Shown: positions 53,001-62,235, counted from the stretch's first letter. The stretch: DNA of 64,000 nt from Bacillota bacterium (GCA_023381695.1 JAMCQP010000022.1:1-64000), one strand, 5' to 3'. Program-made: numbers and translations. Notes: generated by a model from the letters alone, not told the origin.

Positions 53001-53909
53001 ATGAAACCTCGATGTATCTGTGTGGGAAACATGACCATTGACGACCTGGTGTTTCACGACGGAACGAGCAAAATGGGAGTGTTGGGCGGCGACGGCGTGT
53101 ATGCCGCTATTGGAGCTTCATTCTGGGCAGCCGAAGTCCTGCTCTCCGCGGTTGCCGGCCCCGACTATCCCGTTTCCCGGCTTCCCCGGTCGTTCGGTAT
53201 CGATATCTCCATGGTGATCACCAAGGAACGTCCCTCGCTCAGAAATTGGGGGTTGTATGAGCGAGATGGAAGTCGTCAGTTCGTGTTCAGAAGTCCCAGG
53301 GATCAGTGGAACGATTATACTCCGGGGCCGGATGACCTTCCGCCCCAATTGCTCCGAGGCGCTTTTGTGCATGTGGCGCCGGTGCCGTGGGAGCTTCAAA
53401 TCAATCTGGTTAAACACGCCCGATTGTCGGGTGCGAGATTTATCTCCATTGACCCTGCATACCAGTTTCTTGATGACATCTCGGAAAGTGATCTCGGCCG
53501 ACTCGTTGAACAGGCTGATGCCTTTCTGCCAAGCCGGCAAGAGGTTCGTGCAATATATCCGGGACTGAACCCTGATGAGGCGCTCCATAGGCTGGTGGAT
53601 ACGTACCCAAACTTAAGGGTGGTTGTCATCAAGTTGGGAGAGGATGGCGCGCTCGGGTTTGACCGGGCGAGGAATCAAAAGTTCGCGGTTCCAGCCTACC
53701 GGGTGCGAGCGGTGGATCCGACCGGCGCGGGTGACTCGTTCTGTGGAGGCTTCATTGCCGGGTATGCCCTCACGGGAGATCCCAATATGGCCGTATCTTA
53801 TGGCGCCATTTCGGCTTCTTTGGTCGTCGAAACGGAGGGAACGCTTGGACTTTCGGGGATGAGCCGGCAAATGGCTCAAGAACGGCTCGAAAAGTTGGCG
53901 CCTACTTGA
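53001..53909 (+). CDS. PfkB-family sugar kinase
   Basis: 302 residues. Starts CICVGNMTIDDLVFHDGTSK; GGDGVYAAIGASFWA near residue 30; VDPTGAGDSFCGGFIAGYAL near 245 with catalytic Asp. The short, Gly-rich N-terminus resembles FrlD-type and related kinases more than RbsK. Together with the SIS protein it could phosphorylate an Amadori-type or N-glycosyl compound before cleavage. GGGGGG precedes the ATG. Confidence 0.88.
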   Translation: MKPRCICVGNMTIDDLVFHDGTSKMGVLGGDGVYAAIGASFWAAEVLLSAVAGPDYPVSRLPRSFGIDISMVITKERPSLRNWGLYERDGSRQFVFRSPRDQWNDYTPGPDDLPPQLLRGAFVHVAPVPWELQINLVKHARLSGARFISIDPAYQFLDDISESDLGRLVEQADAFLPSRQEVRAIYPGLNPDEALHRLVDTYPNLRVVVIKLGEDGALGFDRARNQKFAVPAYRVRAVDPTGAGDSFCGGFIAGYALTGDPNMAVSYGAISASLVVETEGTLGLSGMSRQMAQERLEKLAPT

Positions 53910-54014
53910 GTTCGCCGGAAGACGAACCCGCTCCGCGGGAGCGGTCACGGGTACGGAAAGGCCGGTTCGTGAAGAAAAGCCCAGTTACACATGGGACACT
54001 AGGGAGGAATTACA

Positions 54015-55172
54015 GTGGACTACGAAAAGCAGATAATGCTGGAGGAGATCAAGCTCCAGCCGGGTTTCGTCAAGCAGAACGCCGGGCCGACGCTAAACAA
54101 CCTTTTGACGGCGCTCGAGTCGCGTGATCTCAGCCGGATTAATCACATCTTCATCACGGGTTGTGGCGATTCGTACTACTCGGCGTTGGCTAACCGCATG
54201 TCGCTGATGGAAACGACCGGAGTTTACGTTGAGGCCATAGAAGCCCTGGAGTTCTCGCGGTATGTGGTAAACCACATGCCGGCTAACTCGGCGGTTATCG
54301 GCGTTTCAAACTCAGGGACTGTCTCCCGGACGATTGAGGCCGTGGCCAGGGCGCGTCAGAAAGGAGCTCTTACTTTTGCGATAACCACAAAGATGGAAGC
54401 GCCTCTTGCTCAAGCCGCGGATATTCCCCTCATTGTAAATTCGCCGCCCAACATTAAAGAGAGGCCGGATGGGCCGCCCGTGGTAACGCCGGGGACGGTG
54501 ACATATGTGGCCAGCCTGGTTGGTGTTTACGGCGTGGGTCTCGCCATGGGATTGCGGCTCGGGAACCTGAATGAGAATGCGGCAAAGGTAAGGCTCGCGG
54601 AGTTGGAACGGCTGTCGGATGATATGTCGGTTACCATCGAAAGCTTGACGCCCGCCATCCATAATTACGCAATACGGCTTGCGCCCCATAAACGCGTCAT
54701 CATACTTGGCGGCGGGCCAAATTTTGCAACGGCCCATTTTGGCGTGGCAAAATTGTTTGAAGCATTGAGGCATCCGGCTTCGGCGGTTGAGATGGAGGAA
54801 TGGGCGCACGAGGAGTACTTTGTCACGGACCAGGACGCTGAAGTTTTCGTGATTGTGCCACCGGGCAACTTGCGAGACCGGGCTTTCGAGCAAATGAAGG
54901 CGGCGAAGGATATGGGCGCCACCGTAATTGCCATAGGGTCCGAGAAAGATTCCGAACTCTTTTCCGTGGCGGATGCCGTATTTGCTATTAAAGGTCAAAT
55001 AAGCGAATCTTTATCGCCATTTCTTTATTGTATCCCGTTCGAACTCTTTGCGCGCAGCCTTTCCCAGGTTCGCAACCGGGCTTTTCTCGGGTTCGACGAC
55101 GGCAGGCGACGGGAAGTCAACTTCCGCCAGATCTTCAATTCCCAGATCCGGCCATTGGAGGGAAGAAAATGA
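54015..55172 (+). CDS. SIS-domain protein, deglycase/GlmS-like
   Basis: 385 residues, GTG with GGGAGGA before it. Two sugar isomerase domains: IFITGCGDSYYSALANRMSL and GVSNSGTVSRTIEA (phosphosugar-binding serines) in the first; VIILGGGPNFATAHFGVAKL and EMEEWAHEEYF (catalytic Glu/His position) in the second. No glutaminase domain, so it is not GlmS itself. Relatives include FrlB (fructoselysine-6-phosphate deglycase) and AgaS. Placement after a PfkB kinase favours a deglycase. Confidence 0.85.
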   Translation: MDYEKQIMLEEIKLQPGFVKQNAGPTLNNLLTALESRDLSRINHIFITGCGDSYYSALANRMSLMETTGVYVEAIEALEFSRYVVNHMPANSAVIGVSNSGTVSRTIEAVARARQKGALTFAITTKMEAPLAQAADIPLIVNSPPNIKERPDGPPVVTPGTVTYVASLVGVYGVGLAMGLRLGNLNENAAKVRLAELERLSDDMSVTIESLTPAIHNYAIRLAPHKRVIILGGGPNFATAHFGVAKLFEALRHPASAVEMEEWAHEEYFVTDQDAEVFVIVPPGNLRDRAFEQMKAAKDMGATVIAIGSEKDSELFSVADAVFAIKGQISESLSPFLYCIPFELFARSLSQVRNRAFLGFDDGRRREVNFRQIFNSQIRPLEGRK

Positions 55173-55987
55173 GCAAGTTAACGGACCGGATCAGGGCCGG
55201 TGGCAAGATTGCGGTGGGGATGGTTCAGCTGGACCCTCTGCCGGGTAGTTCTCGATACCGTGGCGGCAGGCTTTCGGATCTTGTGGAAGCAGCGGTCTCC
55301 GAAGCAAAAGTGCTGGCTGATTCGGGTTTTGACGCAGTGATGATGCAAAATCTGGGCGACCTGCCGGTGGCGCACAAGATCGTTCCGTCACAGGTAGCCT
55401 GGATGTCCAGGGTCGCCTTTGAGGTAACGCGCGCTGTAAATATCCCCGTGGGCGTCAACTTTCTCGAAAACGACGCGGAGGCGATACTTTCGGTGGCTAG
55501 TGCGGCAGAACTCGATTTCGTGAGACTCAAGGTTTTCATTGGTGTGATGGTGACGCCTTTCGGTCTCGTCGAGGGCTGCGCTTACGAGGCAAACAAGGTG
55601 CGAAACCTCCTTGGCGCTGAAGATATCGCCATGTTCGCGGATGTGCATGATCGCACGGGGATCCATCTGGGCGGCCGGGACATTGATCCAGACATCAGAG
55701 AAGCAGTCGACCTTGGTTATGCCGATGGCCTGGTGCTCACCGGTGGAAGTTTTGAAGAGTCCATGGAGCTTCTTGGACGAGCCAGGCGCAAATATTCCGA
55801 ACTTCCGCTTCTCTTGGGCGGAGGGGCCAACGAATCCAATCTTGCCGCGGTACTTTCCATCGCCGACGGTGTGATCGTCAGTTCATCGCTTAAGGATTCC
55901 AATTCGGCGTTCGGTAGAGTGAACCTGGCAAAGGCCCGTAACTTCATGGATGTCTTCCGACGGGCCGGAAATGCAAGCGAGCGCTAA
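55169..55987 (+). CDS. BtpA/SgcQ-family TIM-barrel protein, second copy
   Basis: 272 residues, ATGA overlap with the SIS gene. GKIAVGMVQLDPLPGSSRYR, FDAVMMQNLGDLP, IPVGVNFLENDA, FADVHDRTGIHLGGRD, DGLVLTGGSFEESME, LPLLLGGGANESNL and ADGVIVSSSLKDSN follow the same pattern as the protein at 17032, about 30 percent alike by eye. The coupling to SIS and kinase genes points to a phosphorylated sugar fragment as substrate. Confidence 0.86.
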   Translation: MSKLTDRIRAGGKIAVGMVQLDPLPGSSRYRGGRLSDLVEAAVSEAKVLADSGFDAVMMQNLGDLPVAHKIVPSQVAWMSRVAFEVTRAVNIPVGVNFLENDAEAILSVASAAELDFVRLKVFIGVMVTPFGLVEGCAYEANKVRNLLGAEDIAMFADVHDRTGIHLGGRDIDPDIREAVDLGYADGLVLTGGSFEESMELLGRARRKYSELPLLLGGGANESNLAAVLSIADGVIVSSSLKDSNSAFGRVNLAKARNFMDVFRRAGNASER

Positions 55988-56103
55988 TGGAGAAAAGGGG
56001 GGATGAGCCAGTCGTCTTAAGTCCGGCCAGCCCGGATGGAAGGTTTGAATTAGTTGAAGTGGTTCGCGCGGATCCAGTGGAGAAAACAAAAGGAGGCAAA
56101 AAG

Positions 56104-57147
56104 ATGAATACTCGTCGACTCGCGCTGGTGGTCCTTTTGGTTCTGGTGGCCATGCTGGCTATCACGGGTGTTGGCGCGGCTAAAGCAATCAGAGTAGCCA
56201 TGGTTACCTCGGAGTCCGGTTTGGGTGACAGATCCTTCAACGATATGATGCATCAGGGCTTCCAACGGGCGGAAAAAGACTTCGGGATCAAGTTCAACGT
56301 GATTCAGCCCAAGAGTATCTCGGAGTTCAAGTCCACATTGGCCAGGGCGTCGGAACAAGGGTTCGACCTGATCATTGGTTCTTCTTTCGATATGATTGAC
56401 CCAATGAAGGAAGTCGCCAGGATGTACCCCAAGCAAAAATTCGCGCTGATCGACGTCGGCCCGGACCCGATTGCTTCCAACGTGGTGAGCACCGTGACGA
56501 AGGATTGGGAGGGTTCCTTCCTGGTCGGCGCCATTGCGGCCAGGACCACCAAAACTGGAACCATCGGGTTTGTTGGCGGCAAGGACATCCCGATCATCCA
56601 CCGGTTCTTCATTGGCTACTACTATGGAGCCAAGATGATCAATCCAGATGTAAAGGTTCTGGAAAGTTACAGCGGGACGTTCACCGACCCCGCAACCGGC
56701 AAGGAATACACGCTGGCTCTCATAAACCGCGGCTCCGACATCAACTTTGCTGTCGCCGGCGCGACAAGCGCCGGAGTTATCGACGCGGCGAAACAGACAA
56801 AGACCTTTGCCATTGGCGTGGACTCCAACCAGAACTATCTGGCTCCCGGTTTCGTCCTGACTTCCATGATGAAAAGAATCGACAATCAAGCCTATGACAT
56901 TATCAAACTGGTGGTGGACGGCAAGTTCAAGGGCGGCACGGTGCTTACGTACGGCCTTAAGGAGAAAGGTGTCGACTACGCGATGGATAAGTACAACAAG
57001 GGGCTGATCTCGGACAGCACTCTAAAACTCGTGGAAGAGCTGCGGGAAAAGGTGATTGCCGGGAAGATCGTGGTTCCCAACTATTTCGAGCTCAAGCCGG
57101 GTCAGAAGACAATGGGCCAGCCACCGATTGACAGCCCGCTTAACTAG
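56104..57147 (+). CDS. BMP-family nucleoside-type ABC substrate-binding protein
   Basis: 347 residues, AGGAGG before ATG. Sec signal peptide ending GVGAAKA, no lipobox. PnrA/BMP signatures: TSESGLGDRSFNDMMHQGF, GFDLIIGSSFDMIDP, FVGGKDIPIIHRFFIGYYYG, FAIGVDSNQNYLAPGFVLTS. BMP proteins bind purine nucleosides in known cases. Feeds the ATPase and two permeases that follow. Confidence 0.9.
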   Translation: MNTRRLALVVLLVLVAMLAITGVGAAKAIRVAMVTSESGLGDRSFNDMMHQGFQRAEKDFGIKFNVIQPKSISEFKSTLARASEQGFDLIIGSSFDMIDPMKEVARMYPKQKFALIDVGPDPIASNVVSTVTKDWEGSFLVGAIAARTTKTGTIGFVGGKDIPIIHRFFIGYYYGAKMINPDVKVLESYSGTFTDPATGKEYTLALINRGSDINFAVAGATSAGVIDAAKQTKTFAIGVDSNQNYLAPGFVLTSMMKRIDNQAYDIIKLVVDGKFKGGTVLTYGLKEKGVDYAMDKYNKGLISDSTLKLVEELREKVIAGKIVVPNYFELKPGQKTMGQPPIDSPLN

Positions 57148-57165
57148 CGAACAGATGGGCCAGAT

Positions 57166-57201
57166 CAGGCGTCCGGCGAGCGCTAGCCCGCCGGACGCCT
57201 G
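57166..57201 (+). terminator. Intercistronic hairpin between binding protein and ATPase
   Basis: A 13-bp perfect stem, CAGGCGTCCGGCG with CGCCGGACGCCTG, 10-base loop, no T-tract. Same position as the hairpin at 21910-21942 in the rbs transporter. Confidence 0.75.
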
Positions 57202-57218
57202 GCCGAGGAGGCGCGACT

Positions 57219-58748
57219 GTGGTCAACTCCGTCGAAATGAGAGGAATAGTTAAAAAATTTGGGACCCTCGCGGCCAATAACAATGTCGATTTTTCGGCCG
57301 GAAAAGGCGAGGTTCACGCGCTCGTGGGGGAAAACGGCGCTGGAAAAACGACGTTGATGAATATTCTATACGGTGTAATTGCACCGGATGAGGGTTCCAT
57401 ACAGATAGACGACAGGAAGGTTCACATCGGGAATCCCGCCGTGGCAATCGGCCTTGGCATTGGCATGGTTCACCAACATTTCAAGCTGGTCCCATCCTTG
57501 AGTGTGGCGGAGAATATTGTGCTCGGGAGCGAGCCTGGCTCTAGAGGCTTCTTTGACCGTCTGGCAGCCATGCGACAAGTCGCCGAGCTTGCGGATCGGT
57601 TTGCTCTTGCCATTGATCCCATGGCAACGGTGCAGGATCTGCCCGTTGGACTTCAACAGCGGGTGGAAATTCTTAAGATGCTCTACCGCGAGGCAAAAAT
57701 CTTAATCCTGGATGAGCCCACGGCTGTCCTGACCCCCCAGGAGACGGAGGAGCTTTTTCGCACGGTCCGCAATCTAACCTCGGATGGAAAGACGGTCATC
57801 TTCATTACGCATAAGCTGAACGAGGTGATGAAGGTTTCGGATCGAGTCTCGGTGATGCGGGCCGGCCGGATGGTGGCCACCCTGAATACCTCCGAAATCA
57901 GCGCCGCCCAGCTGGCTGAGAAGATGGTGGGGCGGAGTGTGCTTTTTCAGGTTCAAAAGCAACCGTCTGAACCCAAGGAGGTTCTTCTGGAAGTCAAGGA
58001 CTTGCGGGTGATGAGTAACCGTGGCCTGGAGGCCGTGCGTGGGGTCAGTTTGCAGGTGCGGGCGGGAGAGATTGTAGGTCTGGCGGGTGTTCAAGGTAAT
58101 GGCCAGGACGAGTTGGTGGAGGTTTTGGCGGGACTTAGACGGTCAACTGCTGGAGACGTCCTTCTTCGCGGCTCGAGCTCCAAGGACTTTAACCCGCGTC
58201 AGGTTCGCGAGGCCGGCGTGGCGTATATCCCCTCGGACAGAATCAAAGTCGGGCTATCACTTGACGCGGCCATCTGGGAGAATATGTTGCTTGGCTATCA
58301 CGCCACCCGGGAGTTTAACCGGGGTGGATTGCTCGATGTCGGCAAAGCGACAAGCTTTGCGCGAGAACTGATCTCCAGATTCGACATCAGAGGGGCTCAG
58401 GTTGGAGCGCCGGTAAAGTCGCTTTCAGGTGGCAATCAACAGAAAGTGGTCCTGGCCAGGGAGTTCTCTCATGGCCGCCGGGTAATCATCGCGGATCAAC
58501 CTTCTCGTGGCGTGGACATCGGCGCGATTGAATTCATTCATAAACAGCTTGTAGCCATGCGTGACCGGGGTTGCGGCGTCTTTTTGATTTCGGCCGATCT
58601 CGATGAGATCTTCTCGTTGTCCGACCGGATTCTGGTGATCTTCCATGGGGAGATCATGGGTGAACTTGCCGCTCGGGATGCGACTGTCGAGGAAGTTGGC
58701 CGGTTAATGGCCGGCGTCAACCGGCGGGGAGGTGATGTGATTGGCTAG
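57219..58748 (+). CDS. BMP-linked ABC transporter ATP-binding protein
   Basis: 509 residues, GTG start, GAGGAGG upstream. Two ATPase domains: Walker A GENGAGKTTLMN, QHFKLVPSLSVAENIVLG, signature LPVGLQQRVEILKML, ILILDEPTAVLTPQE; second half GVQGNGQDELVE, LSGGNQQKVVLAREF and DQPSRGVDIGA. Typical of the nucleoside (Yuf/Nup-type) branch. Confidence 0.93.
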   Translation: MVNSVEMRGIVKKFGTLAANNNVDFSAGKGEVHALVGENGAGKTTLMNILYGVIAPDEGSIQIDDRKVHIGNPAVAIGLGIGMVHQHFKLVPSLSVAENIVLGSEPGSRGFFDRLAAMRQVAELADRFALAIDPMATVQDLPVGLQQRVEILKMLYREAKILILDEPTAVLTPQETEELFRTVRNLTSDGKTVIFITHKLNEVMKVSDRVSVMRAGRMVATLNTSEISAAQLAEKMVGRSVLFQVQKQPSEPKEVLLEVKDLRVMSNRGLEAVRGVSLQVRAGEIVGLAGVQGNGQDELVEVLAGLRRSTAGDVLLRGSSSKDFNPRQVREAGVAYIPSDRIKVGLSLDAAIWENMLLGYHATREFNRGGLLDVGKATSFARELISRFDIRGAQVGAPVKSLSGGNQQKVVLAREFSHGRRVIIADQPSRGVDIGAIEFIHKQLVAMRDRGCGVFLISADLDEIFSLSDRILVIFHGEIMGELAARDATVEEVGRLMAGVNRRGGDVIG

Positions 58749-59871
58749 GAGTCGAGCCCAATTATCCGATATCGGTGAGTCTCGTGTCGCCTGGGCTGGC
58801 CATTTGCGACATCTGGCCATGGGCATTCTGAAACCATCCGCTGCTGTTGGGCTGGCCCTTCTGATCGGGGCTGGCGTCATCTGGGCCATGGGCGAAGATC
58901 CGATTTTTGCCTACCAGACGCTTTTCAATGGCGCTTTCAAGGGCGCCGGCAACTTTGTGGCCACTCTTCAGTACACCACCCCGCTGCTCTTTACCGGTCT
59001 GGCGGTATCCTTCGCCTTCCGGGCGGGTGTGGCCAATATTGGCGTGGAAGGGCAGATGCTCTTTGGGGCTTTGGCGGCTGGAATTGTCGGGTACACGATT
59101 TCGGCGCCCCACTTTCTTCATGTGGCCTTGGCCATGATCGCGGCGGCCGTCGCCGGGGCCGTTTGGGCCTTCATACCGGCGATCCTTAGAGCCAGGCTGG
59201 GGGTCAACGAACTGGTGGTCTGCCTGATGCTGAATCCGATTGCGTTGCTGTTGACGGGTTACTTTTCGTCTTATCCGCTTAAGGCGCCCGGGCCCACGAA
59301 CAAGACCTACGACATTCTGGCTTCCGCTCAACTTCAGCAGTTTACGAACTCGGCGCAGTTGAACACCGGGTTTATCCTGGCTCTGGTCCTGCTCGCGGTC
59401 TTCTGGGTGATCGAAAATCGTACCGGAAAAGGCTACGAATGGAAGCTTGTCGGCCAGAACCCCTTATTTGCCAGATACGGTGGGATTGGCGTTCAAAAAA
59501 GCATTATTGGAGCGTTTCTGGTTAGCGGGATGGTCGCCGGCCTTGCTGGCGCCGAACAGGTGCTCGGAGTCTACCGGGCGTTTTACAATGGGTTTTCACC
59601 TGGTTATGGGTTTGATGGGATTGCGGTCGCCATGCTGGCCAAAAATAGCCCAATCGGGGTGGCGTTTGCGGCGTTGCTTCTCGGCGCGCTAAACAGCGGC
59701 GGCATCGTGATGCAGATGATGACCTCGGTAACCAGGGATCTCGTGAAAATGCTCGAAGCGGTGATCATTCTGCTGTTGGCGGCGGACTTCGCCATCACCT
59801 CGTTTAAAGCACGCCGGAAAGTGGCGAAGGCAGGGACGGCCGGAAAGTCAATCGGAGGTGGACAGGCATGA
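58741..59871 (+). CDS. BMP-linked ABC transporter permease 1
   Basis: 376 residues, TTG start with GGGAGGTGAT, overlapping the ATPase stop by 8 bases. About eight to ten membrane segments; AFRAGVANIGVEGQMLFGAL, ARLGVNELVVCLMLNPIALL, KSIIGAFLVSGMVAGLAGAE are family marks. Confidence 0.92.
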   Translation: MARSRAQLSDIGESRVAWAGHLRHLAMGILKPSAAVGLALLIGAGVIWAMGEDPIFAYQTLFNGAFKGAGNFVATLQYTTPLLFTGLAVSFAFRAGVANIGVEGQMLFGALAAGIVGYTISAPHFLHVALAMIAAAVAGAVWAFIPAILRARLGVNELVVCLMLNPIALLLTGYFSSYPLKAPGPTNKTYDILASAQLQQFTNSAQLNTGFILALVLLAVFWVIENRTGKGYEWKLVGQNPLFARYGGIGVQKSIIGAFLVSGMVAGLAGAEQVLGVYRAFYNGFSPGYGFDGIAVAMLAKNSPIGVAFAALLLGALNSGGIVMQMMTSVTRDLVKMLEAVIILLLAADFAITSFKARRKVAKAGTAGKSIGGGQA

Positions 59872-60788
59872 ACGAAATCCTGAACCTCGGGCTCATTACC
59901 GCCATTATTAGAGTCTCAACACCACTGGTGTTCGCCGCACTGGGTGGGTTGCTGACTTTCAAGGCCGGCATTCTCAACATCGCCATGGACGGTTTTATGC
60001 TGGTGGCTGCCTTTCTGGGAATCTTAACCGCGTATTTTACCGGCAACCTGGCATGGGCTGTCTTTGCGGCGGTCCTTGGCTCCGTGATCATGGCTATTCT
60101 TTTTGGATACTTCAATTTGAAGTTCAAGGCGGATATCTTCATTGCGGGTATTGCCGTGGGCATGTTGGCGTCGGGGTTGACTGCCGTTCTCCTTCAAGGA
60201 GCGCTGGGTCAAACTGGTGTTTTTGCGTCGAGCAAGATACCGAGGTTTTCCCAGATTCAGATTCCGTTTATTGATGGTATACCGATTCTTTCCCAACTTT
60301 TTAGTGGTTATTCTATTCTGGTATACCTGGCCTTTCTGTTTACCCCGGTGGTGAGCCTGGCAATGAGCCGGACCAAGTGGGGGCTGAGGGTTCGCGCGGT
60401 CGGCGAAAACCCTGATTCAGCAGCATCCGTGGGGATTGATGTGTTTAAAATCAAGATGGAGACGGTCATCCTGAGCGGCTTCTTCTGCGGATTGGGCGGG
60501 GCGTATCTCTCGCTCGATTACGTAAGCCTCTTCAGTCGAGACATGACGGCTGACCGGGGCTTGATTGCTCTTGCCGCCATCTTCTTCGCCCAGGGTAATC
60601 CGGTGACGACGATTGCGGTGACGGTGCTGTTCGGGATCGCTCAGGCTTTGGCCGTTAGACTGCAGCAGTCGGTCGGCATCGCGCCTCAGATTGTTCAAGT
60701 CATTCCTTATTTCGTAACAATGATCGCCTTGATCGCGGTCGGATTTCAGACGGTTCATCATCGCAAATACCAGCAAGTTATTGAATAG
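59868..60788 (+). CDS. BMP-linked ABC transporter permease 2
   Basis: 306 residues, ATGA overlap. FAALGGLLTFKAGILNIAMDGF, KWGLRVRAVGENPDSAASVG and GLIALAAIFFAQGNPV are signatures. Forms a heterodimer with the preceding permease. Confidence 0.92.
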   Translation: MNEILNLGLITAIIRVSTPLVFAALGGLLTFKAGILNIAMDGFMLVAAFLGILTAYFTGNLAWAVFAAVLGSVIMAILFGYFNLKFKADIFIAGIAVGMLASGLTAVLLQGALGQTGVFASSKIPRFSQIQIPFIDGIPILSQLFSGYSILVYLAFLFTPVVSLAMSRTKWGLRVRAVGENPDSAASVGIDVFKIKMETVILSGFFCGLGGAYLSLDYVSLFSRDMTADRGLIALAAIFFAQGNPVTTIAVTVLFGIAQALAVRLQQSVGIAPQIVQVIPYFVTMIALIAVGFQTVHHRKYQQVIE

Positions 60789-60855
60789 TGCCGGCGCGGC
60801 TCAGATGAGGAGGAGATGTGACCATGCCTGGCAAGATCGTCGGAATCACCCTGAT

Positions 60856-62235
60856 ATGGACTACCTGATCAGAGGAGGGCTTGTAACCTCTTCCGCGGGC
60901 CAATTTGCAGCCGATATCCATGTAAGCCAGGGCGTAATCAAGGCTATCGACCGGAACCTTGCCGCCGAACTTACCGGAAAAACCCGGATTATCCCAGCCG
61001 AAGGCAAATATGTCTTTCCGGGCGGAATAGACGCCCATGTCCACTTTGGCGCGAATTCCAGGGGCTTTACCAGTGCTGACGATTATGTGAGCGGAGGGGT
61101 TGCGGCGGCTGCCGGGGGCACCACCACAATTATCGACATGGTGCCCCAACGTCGTGGCATCTCTCTTGGAAAAGGCCTGGACCAGTGGCGGGAAAAGGCT
61201 TGCGATGCGGTGGTTGACTACTCGCTTCACCCGATCGTTAGTGACGTTACCCCGGTGGTTCTTGACGAACTACCTTCAATAATAGCAGATGGATATTCCA
61301 GCTTGAAGGTTTTTCTGGGGACTAACGATAAACAGATAGATGATTACGCATTGCTGAGCATTCTGGAGGTGGCGGGGAAGTTCGGCGCGCCCGTTCTCAT
61401 CAGTGCAGGCAATAGTCGCGTTGAAAAGTACTTTACCGCGCGGCTAATCAAGGATGGGAAGTCCGCCGTTGAATACTTTCCCCGGAGTCGTCCCAACGCC
61501 GGGGAGGTGGAAGGAACATTCAGGGCTATTCATCTGGCGGAACTGGTGGGCGCCCCCATCTACTTCACCCATGTATCGTGCGGTGAAGCCCTTGAGCAGA
61601 TAGCTGTTGCTCGGGCACGAGGGCTATCGGTATTTGGCGAGACCTGCCCGCACTATCTGCTGCTCTCTTCGGATCGTTACCGGCTGCCGAACCTGGAGGC
61701 GGCCAAGTTTGTTGTAAACCCTCCTCTCCGGGAGGCTTGTGAACAGGCGAAATTGTGGTCTGGCTTGGGCACCGGCGTCTTGCAGGTGGTTTCCTCGGAT
61801 CACTGCCCCTTTAAGTTTGCCGGTCAAAAAGCGCTTGGCCGTACTTTCGAGGAGATTCCGACTGGTCTTCCAGGGATTGAAACACGTCTGACATTGCTGT
61901 ACTCCTTCGGAGTCGGGACCGGTAAGTTATCGCTTGGCCGATTCGTCGATCTGGTGGCGGAAATGCCGGCCAAGCTCTTCGGGCTTTATCCGAAAAAGGG
62001 AAAGCTTGCGGTGGGGGCTGACGCGGACCTCATAGTCTTTGATCCGGAAGAGCGGGTTGAACTATCCCCTGCGGTCCTTCATCAGAACATTGATTACTCT
62101 CCGTACGAAGGCTTGGAGTTGCGGGGGTATCCTGTCCTGACAATGCTCCGGGGCGAGGTAATCGTCGAAAGGGGCAAATTCCTGGGACGCCTCGGGTACG
62201 GGCGGTTTGTTCCCCGAAACACCTTTCAGGTTTGA
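60856..62235 (+). CDS. hydA: D-hydantoinase/dihydropyrimidinase
   Basis: 459 residues, the usual length. DYLIRGGLVTSSAGQFAADI at the start, metal-binding GGIDAHVHFGANS, the carbamylated Lys in SSLKVFLGTNDK, YFTHVSCGEAL, GETCPHYLLL and the Asp in VVSSDHCPFKFAG. Opens the ring of hydantoins or dihydropyrimidines. No ribosome site precedes this ATG; a GAGGAGG (60807-60813) instead serves ATG 60823, a 14-codon frame whose stop overlaps the hydantoinase start. Translation may therefore depend on the short frame. Last gene of the GntR operon. Confidence 0.88.
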   Translation: MDYLIRGGLVTSSAGQFAADIHVSQGVIKAIDRNLAAELTGKTRIIPAEGKYVFPGGIDAHVHFGANSRGFTSADDYVSGGVAAAAGGTTTIIDMVPQRRGISLGKGLDQWREKACDAVVDYSLHPIVSDVTPVVLDELPSIIADGYSSLKVFLGTNDKQIDDYALLSILEVAGKFGAPVLISAGNSRVEKYFTARLIKDGKSAVEYFPRSRPNAGEVEGTFRAIHLAELVGAPIYFTHVSCGEALEQIAVARARGLSVFGETCPHYLLLSSDRYRLPNLEAAKFVVNPPLREACEQAKLWSGLGTGVLQVVSSDHCPFKFAGQKALGRTFEEIPTGLPGIETRLTLLYSFGVGTGKLSLGRFVDLVAEMPAKLFGLYPKKGKLAVGADADLIVFDPEERVELSPAVLHQNIDYSPYEGLELRGYPVLTMLRGEVIVERGKFLGRLGYGRFVPRNTFQV

